9,659 nucleotides of DNA from Thermoplasmata archaeon (lineage in GTDB: Archaea > Thermoplasmatota > Thermoplasmata > Thermoplasmatales > Thermoplasmataceae), in the NCBI GenBank assembly GCA_021850835.1, contig JAJZKS010000048.1:1-9659 (forward strand), given 5' to 3'. The notes under the pieces are model-generated. The model was not told the DNA's origin. It did no database searches and worked only from the letters and a program-made list of their open reading frames with translations. Position numbers and translations under genes: made by a program. This document shows positions 6,912-9,659 of the stretch, piece by piece (position 1 is the first letter of the stretch; each line of letters opens with the position of its first letter).

Positions 6912-6928
6912 CTTTTCTGACTCTTTTA

Positions 6929-6945
6929 TTTGGGTAAAACCCAAA
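6929..6945 (+). promoter_or_regulatory. Inverted repeat in the leader or promoter of the secreted-protein operon
   Basis: TTTGGGT and ACCCAAA are perfect reverse complements around AAA. The repeat ends six bases before the GGAGG. As RNA it could form a 5' hairpin that protects an abundant mRNA. As DNA it would be a symmetric operator over the transcription start. The sequence shows the symmetry; the role is inferred. Confidence 0.4.
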
Positions 6946-6951
6946 ACAAAA

Positions 6952-6956
6952 GGAGG
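6952..6956 (+). promoter_or_regulatory. Strong Shine-Dalgarno sequence of the first secreted-protein gene
   Basis: GGAGG, extended as AAAGGAGG, stands seven bases before the ATG at 6964. It is a near-full complement to the 3' end of archaeal 16S rRNA. Such a site is notable in a window where most other genes lack one and look leaderless, and suggests high translation. Confidence 0.7.
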
Positions 6957-6963
6957 AAAAAAT

Positions 6964-7536
6964 ATGAATCGAAGAGTAACCCTGCTTCTCATAGCAGCGG
7001 TAACAGCAATTCTTCCAGCAGTTGCAGTGGCCGATGTAATGATAACAGGAAACGTTTTGATAAATGGAACGCAGAACGCTCCGGTCTTCGTCATACAGCC
7101 CGGTCCGAACTATCCAGCAGCCAACTCAATAGGTGCAATTGTATGGAACCCAACTAATGTGGTATCAGAACAGGTTGTGGGCCAGGTAACGCCTATGGCA
7201 ACATTTGACCTTGAAGGCATCGCCAACCAGACGACAGCTCTTGCAAATGTACTTGACCTTAACGTGACCATAAACGAGGGAGTTGTAGGAACCCTTTATG
7301 TCAACTTCACTGGAGACTTCCCTGCCGGCGGTCTAGTCTGGATAACCAGCACACTGATGACGGTCCAGGATGTTATGTCCCAGGTTGGCGGCCAGTCAAT
7401 CAACAGTGCAAGCTTCTCATACAGTGGGCCATTCCCTGGTGGAACAACAACATACTACATCAGCTTCTACCTTCCTGCTAGCACAGCATATGCTGTATCA
7501 ACTGGCACAATAACTGGAACATTCATAGCGTCTTGA
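6964..7536 (+). CDS. Secreted beta-rich protein, first of a tandem paralogue array
   Basis: Function unknown; probably an extracellular structural protein. Residues 1-23 form a classical signal peptide: MNRR, a hydrophobic core with P18, then A-V-A before D24. The mature chain of about 167 residues would begin DVMITG. It has no cysteine and no further membrane helix, alternating beta-strand patterns, and sequons at N34, N89, N100 and N114. Blocks shared with the next two genes are the signal peptide, QPGPNYPAANS (45-55), N-V-x-D-L-N-V-T (95-102), LYVNFTGDFPAGG (111-123), a short TYYISF strand (163-168) and the C-terminal TGTFIAS. It heads an operon: the following gene starts nine bases after its stop. 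Free N- and C-terminal strands of this kind occur in filament subunits joined by donor-strand exchange, but that reading is inference. A cell-surface coat protein is the main alternative. Confidence 0.85.
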   Translation: MNRRVTLLLIAAVTAILPAVAVADVMITGNVLINGTQNAPVFVIQPGPNYPAANSIGAIVWNPTNVVSEQVVGQVTPMATFDLEGIANQTTALANVLDLNVTINEGVVGTLYVNFTGDFPAGGLVWITSTLMTVQDVMSQVGGQSINSASFSYSGPFPGGTTTYYISFYLPASTAYAVSTGTITGTFIAS

Positions 7537-7541
7537 GGTGA
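7535..7541 (+). promoter_or_regulatory. Shine-Dalgarno sequence overlapping the preceding stop codon
   Basis: GAGGTGA begins inside the TGA of the first secreted-protein gene and lies four bases before the ATG at 7546. The overlap points to translational coupling within one mRNA. Confidence 0.55.
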
Positions 7542-7545
7542 GTGT

Positions 7546-8166
7546 ATGAATAAGAAAATTGCCCTGATCATGATAGCTGCCGTTACGGTCATACTTCCAG
7601 CTGTGGCCGTTGCAGATGTCTTGGTTATGGGGCAACTGACACTCGAGAGTTTCCAGCACCACACGGCATTTGAGTTCCAGCCGGGACCAAACTACCACGC
7701 AGCCAATTCTACCAACTCCCTCGGCTGGATCCCATCAAATGATGGCACCATGGGTACCATAGATCTGGAAGGCAGCTATTACGTGCAGACCGAGATGATC
7801 AATGTTATTGATCTCAACCTGACTGTCAGCAATGCGGCCGCCCCCCATACGTTCATGGGCCTGTATCTGAACGTTTCATCGTCTGATTTCCCCAGTGGCA
7901 CTATTATGGTGATCTCAACATCTCAGATGTCTTTTGCCACTCTTGAGTCCACCGCAGTAACACAATACACCTCAGGTGACGCGCCAATCGCATTGAATGC
8001 AGCATCTGCCTCATCAGTACTGGCAATAGATCTAGCGCAGAACCCACATGTGCTCATTACCGGGTTCGTGCCTGCTCAGACCCTGTACATAAGTTTCCTG
8101 CTTGGCCCAGGCATGTACGCTGGCAGCAGTGCTATGTTGACTGGTCAGTTTGTGGTCTTGTCGTGA
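7546..8166 (+). CDS. Secreted beta-rich protein, second of the tandem paralogue array
   Basis: Paralogue of the gene before it; function unknown. The 206-residue precursor has a signal peptide of the same geometry (MNKK, core with P18, cleavage expected after A23 before D24), leaving a mature protein of about 183 residues. QPGPNYHAANS (45-55) matches the first paralogue in all but one residue. The shared blocks INVIDLNLTV (85-94), GLYLNVSSSDFPSG (105-118), a TLYISF strand (179-184) and a C-terminal LTGQFVVLS follow. It is longest in the region between the LYLN block and the YISF strand (about 130-170), where an Ala/Ser-rich segment is inserted, so this region may be an exposed loop that sets the members apart. 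Sequons lie at N54, N91 and N109, and there is no cysteine. The DNA of the three signal peptides differs at many third codon positions, so the duplication is not recent. Confidence 0.85.
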   Translation: MNKKIALIMIAAVTVILPAVAVADVLVMGQLTLESFQHHTAFEFQPGPNYHAANSTNSLGWIPSNDGTMGTIDLEGSYYVQTEMINVIDLNLTVSNAAAPHTFMGLYLNVSSSDFPSGTIMVISTSQMSFATLESTAVTQYTSGDAPIALNAASASSVLAIDLAQNPHVLITGFVPAQTLYISFLLGPGMYAGSSAMLTGQFVVLS

Positions 8167-8173
8167 GGATAAA

Positions 8174-8177
8174 GGAG
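8174..8177 (+). promoter_or_regulatory. Shine-Dalgarno sequence that decides the start of the third paralogue
   Basis: AAAGGAGTGA (GGAG at 8174-8177) is eight bases before the ATG at 8186. The frame also opens at an ATG at 8150, but that overlaps the second gene and would put 12 unrelated residues ahead of a signal peptide that matches its paralogues exactly from the second ATG. Confidence 0.65.
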
Positions 8178-8185
8178 TGAGAAAA

Positions 8186-8767
8186 ATGAACCGAAAATTA
8201 ACCTTCCTTGTGGTGGCGCTCATTGCCACGATCATGCCGGCGGTTGCAATAGCTGACGTTATGATTACAGGCGATGTGAACATACACGGAACAAGCAATG
8301 CACCTGTGTTTTATCTGACTAAGGGATCCAACTTCCAGGCAGCGGATGGTTCCATAGCATGGAACTCATACTCCAGTGGAAACTTCATGGGTGACCTGAA
8401 GTTTGCAACGGTGTCCAACCAGACAACTTTCATCATAAATGTGATGGAAATACACTTTGTATCCTCATTGCCATCCGGGATGTTCTACCTTAACTCATCA
8501 GTATCTTCCGCGTTCGTGCCAGGGTCAACAATGTACCTTTCCCTGTCACCAATGAGTTTTGGTGATTTCAGTTATAGTGGACTTCCAGGTGCGGTGCCAG
8601 TGATAACAAACCCGGCCGTAACAGCTTTCCCCCTATCTGGTTCTCAGTCATACTCAACCCCTGTTGATGGCTCAACAATCATCTACATCGGGTTTTTCAC
8701 ACCACCATATGATGGGGCTACAATCACTGGGGAGATTTTGCTTACTGGAACTTTCATAGCCAGCTAA
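8186..8767 (+). CDS. Secreted beta-rich protein, third of the tandem paralogue array
   Basis: Third paralogue, 193 residues from ATG at 8186; function unknown. The signal peptide again ends at A23 before D24 (MNRK, core with P18, A-I-A), and the mature protein of about 170 residues begins DVMITGDVNIHG, very like the first member. NAPVF (38-42) is identical to the first member, while the GPNY segment is replaced by KGSNFQAADGS. Later shared blocks are INVMEIHF (84-91), FYLNSSVSSAFVPGS (100-114), MSF (123-125), TIIYIGF (164-170) and a C-terminal LTGTFIAS identical in its last six residues to the first member. Sequons are at N79 and N103, and there is no cysteine. The gene starts 19 bases after the second gene stops, and a T-rich terminator follows it, which marks the end of a three-gene operon. 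Confidence 0.85.
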   Translation: MNRKLTFLVVALIATIMPAVAIADVMITGDVNIHGTSNAPVFYLTKGSNFQAADGSIAWNSYSSGNFMGDLKFATVSNQTTFIINVMEIHFVSSLPSGMFYLNSSVSSAFVPGSTMYLSLSPMSFGDFSYSGLPGAVPVITNPAVTAFPLSGSQSYSTPVDGSTIIYIGFFTPPYDGATITGEILLTGTFIAS

Positions 8768-8784
8768 AATTTTTAAAATTTCAA

Positions 8785-8798
8785 TTTTTCTTTTTTTT
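8785..8798 (+). terminator. T-rich terminator after the third secreted-protein gene
   Basis: A run of five T's, one C and eight T's lies 18 bases after the stop codon at 8767. T-tracts of this kind end transcription in archaea. It separates the three-gene operon from the fourth related gene. Confidence 0.65.
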
Positions 8799-8860
8799 AC
8801 CGAAGCCTTATGCAGGGCATTTTACGAAGCAAGAAATTCTATAGAGAACTTATTCACTGA

Positions 8861-8867
8861 TTTATAT
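8861..8867 (+). promoter_or_regulatory. TATA box of the fourth secreted-protein gene
   Basis: TTTATAT at 8861-8867 is a near-consensus archaeal TATA box. It predicts a transcription start near 8888 and a leader of about 47 bases before the ATG at 8935, long enough to include the Shine-Dalgarno sequence. With the terminator just upstream, it makes the fourth gene a separate transcription unit. Confidence 0.55.
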
Positions 8868-8920
8868 TACCCCGCAGGTCATATTTACTTGAAGATAGAA
8901 AGAGGCATCGTGTTGAGCTT

Positions 8921-8925
8921 GGAGG
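8921..8925 (+). promoter_or_regulatory. Shine-Dalgarno sequence of the fourth secreted-protein gene
   Basis: GGAGG, continued as GGAGGGAGAG, lies nine bases before the ATG at 8935 and confirms that start. It repeats the strong leadered arrangement of the three genes upstream. Confidence 0.6.
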
Positions 8926-8934
8926 GAGAGTAAT

Positions 8935-9549
8935 ATGGGCCAAAAAAACAATTCCTTAATGAAGTCTATAATGGTCATTTCAGTTTCGTTCTTGATTTCA
9001 ATAATCATTGTGGCTCCCCAATCAACTGGTGACATCTCGGCCCAGGGTCTTATCAAATTAACTCAGACGATAACTGGTCCGCCAATTATCGTAATTCCCC
9101 CCGATAACTTCACCCCACCCCAAGGAAGCACTTTCGTGTGGAACTACAGCATGTATAATAACACATTAACTGGCGTTCTTAGGGTGCATGTGAACTTCGA
9201 TGTGACCACCAAAACGGATTATTGGAATATTCTGGAACTCTTGAATGTTGGCAATGTAACTGGAAATATCACCGCCACAATTGTGCAGTGGGCTAAGATG
9301 GGCAGCACAATTTATTATGACAGTTATACAAAGTATGTGTCGGTATACATGAGCCACAGTTGGCAAACCACAAGTTCCCCGGGAATAAGGCTGTATAACA
9401 ACACGGAAGCAGGGCCATTCCCTCTTTACAATGGCCCCACTGCTTCTTATTATATTGGGTTGACTTATAATCCTCCGGTGTACCCGCCCGGCCCCAATCC
9501 AAACTCTTTTGGTGAGTATGTGCAGTTCAATTTCACATTGCATTACTGA
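8935..9549 (+). CDS. Secreted beta-rich protein, diverged relative of the tandem array
   Basis: Function unknown. The 204-residue precursor has a longer signal peptide (hydrophobic core about 11-28) with a likely cut after I-S-A at 36, giving a mature protein of about 168 residues, the same size as its neighbours. Although the signal differs, the mature start can be lined up with the first paralogue: a G-x-I-x-L strand, TGPPIIVIPPDNF against NAPVFVIQPGPNY, then FVWN (67-70) against IVWN. The C-terminal block SYYIGLTYNPP (171-181) matches IIYIGFFTPP of the third gene, and the chain ends on an FNFTLHY strand. It is heavily furnished with sequons (N58, N70, N75, N107, N111, N155, N199) and has no cysteine. 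NVGNVTGNITATI (104-116) resembles the N-x-G-N-V-T strand seen in TasA/camelysin-like proteins, a weak motif-level likeness only. It has its own promoter and a terminator. Confidence 0.8.
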   Translation: MGQKNNSLMKSIMVISVSFLISIIIVAPQSTGDISAQGLIKLTQTITGPPIIVIPPDNFTPPQGSTFVWNYSMYNNTLTGVLRVHVNFDVTTKTDYWNILELLNVGNVTGNITATIVQWAKMGSTIYYDSYTKYVSVYMSHSWQTTSSPGIRLYNNTEAGPFPLYNGPTASYYIGLTYNPPVYPPGPNPNSFGEYVQFNFTLHY

Positions 9550-9556
9550 AACAATC

Positions 9557-9588
9557 AGTGGGCAATTTTTTTCTCCCACTCACTTTTT
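9557..9588 (+). terminator. Stem-loop and T-tract terminator after the fourth secreted-protein gene
   Basis: AGTGGG (9557-9562) and CCCACT (9575-9580) pair exactly around a loop that contains seven T's, and a further five T's follow at 9584-9588. It begins eight bases after the stop codon. Either T-tract would suffice for archaeal termination. Confidence 0.6.
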
Positions 9589-9623
9589 AATAAACCATAA
9601 TAATATTGGTCCAGGAACCTGCC

Positions 9624-9659
9624 TTGAAAATATACTCTCTCAAGGAGACCGTTGACGAT
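9624..9659 (+). CDS. Possible start of a leaderless gene, cut by the right edge
   Basis: From a TTG at 9624 the frame stays open to the edge of the window and would read MKIYSLKETVDD. An AT-rich, TATA-like stretch (ATAATAATATT, about 9598-9608) lies about 22 bases upstream, consistent with a leaderless transcript, and the preceding terminator frees this space for a new gene. Twelve codons are too few to name or to prove a gene, so this is tentative. Confidence 0.25.
   Translation, partial: MKIYSLKETVDD

Noticed and set aside
8150..8185. Upstream ATG for the third secreted protein
   Set aside because: It overlaps the second gene, adds 12 residues with no counterpart in the paralogues, and lacks the well-placed Shine-Dalgarno site that precedes the ATG at 8186.
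6964..8767. Type IV pilin or archaellin genes
   Set aside because: The signal peptides have the classical n-region, core and A-x-A pattern, with the hydrophobic core removed before the mature start. Type IV pilin-like proteins keep their hydrophobic core in the mature chain and are cut before it.
6964..8767. Recent gene amplification by direct DNA repeats
   Set aside because: The paralogues are similar in protein blocks, but their DNA differs at many codon positions even in the signal peptides, so no long direct repeat is present.
9166..9579. Open frame of 137 codons on the minus strand
   Set aside because: It is antisense to the fourth secreted-protein gene, which has a signal peptide, Shine-Dalgarno site and terminator. 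The antisense translation shows no domain and starts within the terminator.
1..9659. CRISPR array, insertion sequence or phage genes
   Set aside because: No regularly spaced repeats, transposase or integrase motifs or terminal repeats were seen. The tRNA-Gly gene is intact with no partial duplicate nearby to suggest an attachment site.

Overview
The window looks like chromosomal DNA from an acidophilic or thermophilic euryarchaeon, most probably of the Thermoplasmatales type. Several signals point this way: TATA-box-like motifs about 25 bases ahead of start codons (leaderless transcription), T-rich terminators, a short archaeal-type triosephosphate isomerase, a tRNA gene without an encoded CCA end, and secreted proteins rich in N-glycosylation sequons and free of cysteine. 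The lineage is inferred from these features; no database comparison was made. There is no insertion sequence, phage gene, CRISPR array or rRNA.

Left part (1-3930): on the minus strand there is the start of an unidentified gene cut by the left edge, and upstream of it a complete histidine ammonia-lyase (hutH). Diverging from hutH on the plus strand is an M13 (neprilysin/PepO-type) zinc peptidase. A perfect 17-base inverted repeat lies in the gap between the two start codons and is a candidate shared operator. A tRNA-Gly(UCC) gene on the minus strand converges on the peptidase gene.

Middle part (3978-6779): a minus-strand pair, triosephosphate isomerase followed 12 bases later by a three-helix membrane protein with a glycosylatable outer domain, is probably one transcript. 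Diverging from it are an NAD(P)H-dependent FMN reductase-like flavoprotein and then an unidentified six-helix membrane protein. The latter has a clear TATA box whose upstream flank is an inverted repeat.

Right part (6780-9659): this is the most distinctive section. Three tandem genes (6964-8767) encode small secreted proteins that share nearly superimposable signal peptides ending in A-V/I-A-D, a common N-terminal strand block and a common C-terminal block. A fourth gene (8935-9549), behind a terminator and its own promoter, encodes a diverged relative of the same mature size. All four have strong Shine-Dalgarno sequences, unlike most genes in the window. They look like abundant structural proteins of the cell exterior. 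One testable idea is that they are subunits of a filament built by donor-strand exchange, as in archaeal threads and bundling pili, but no similarity search supports this yet. A possible further leaderless gene starts in the last 36 bases.
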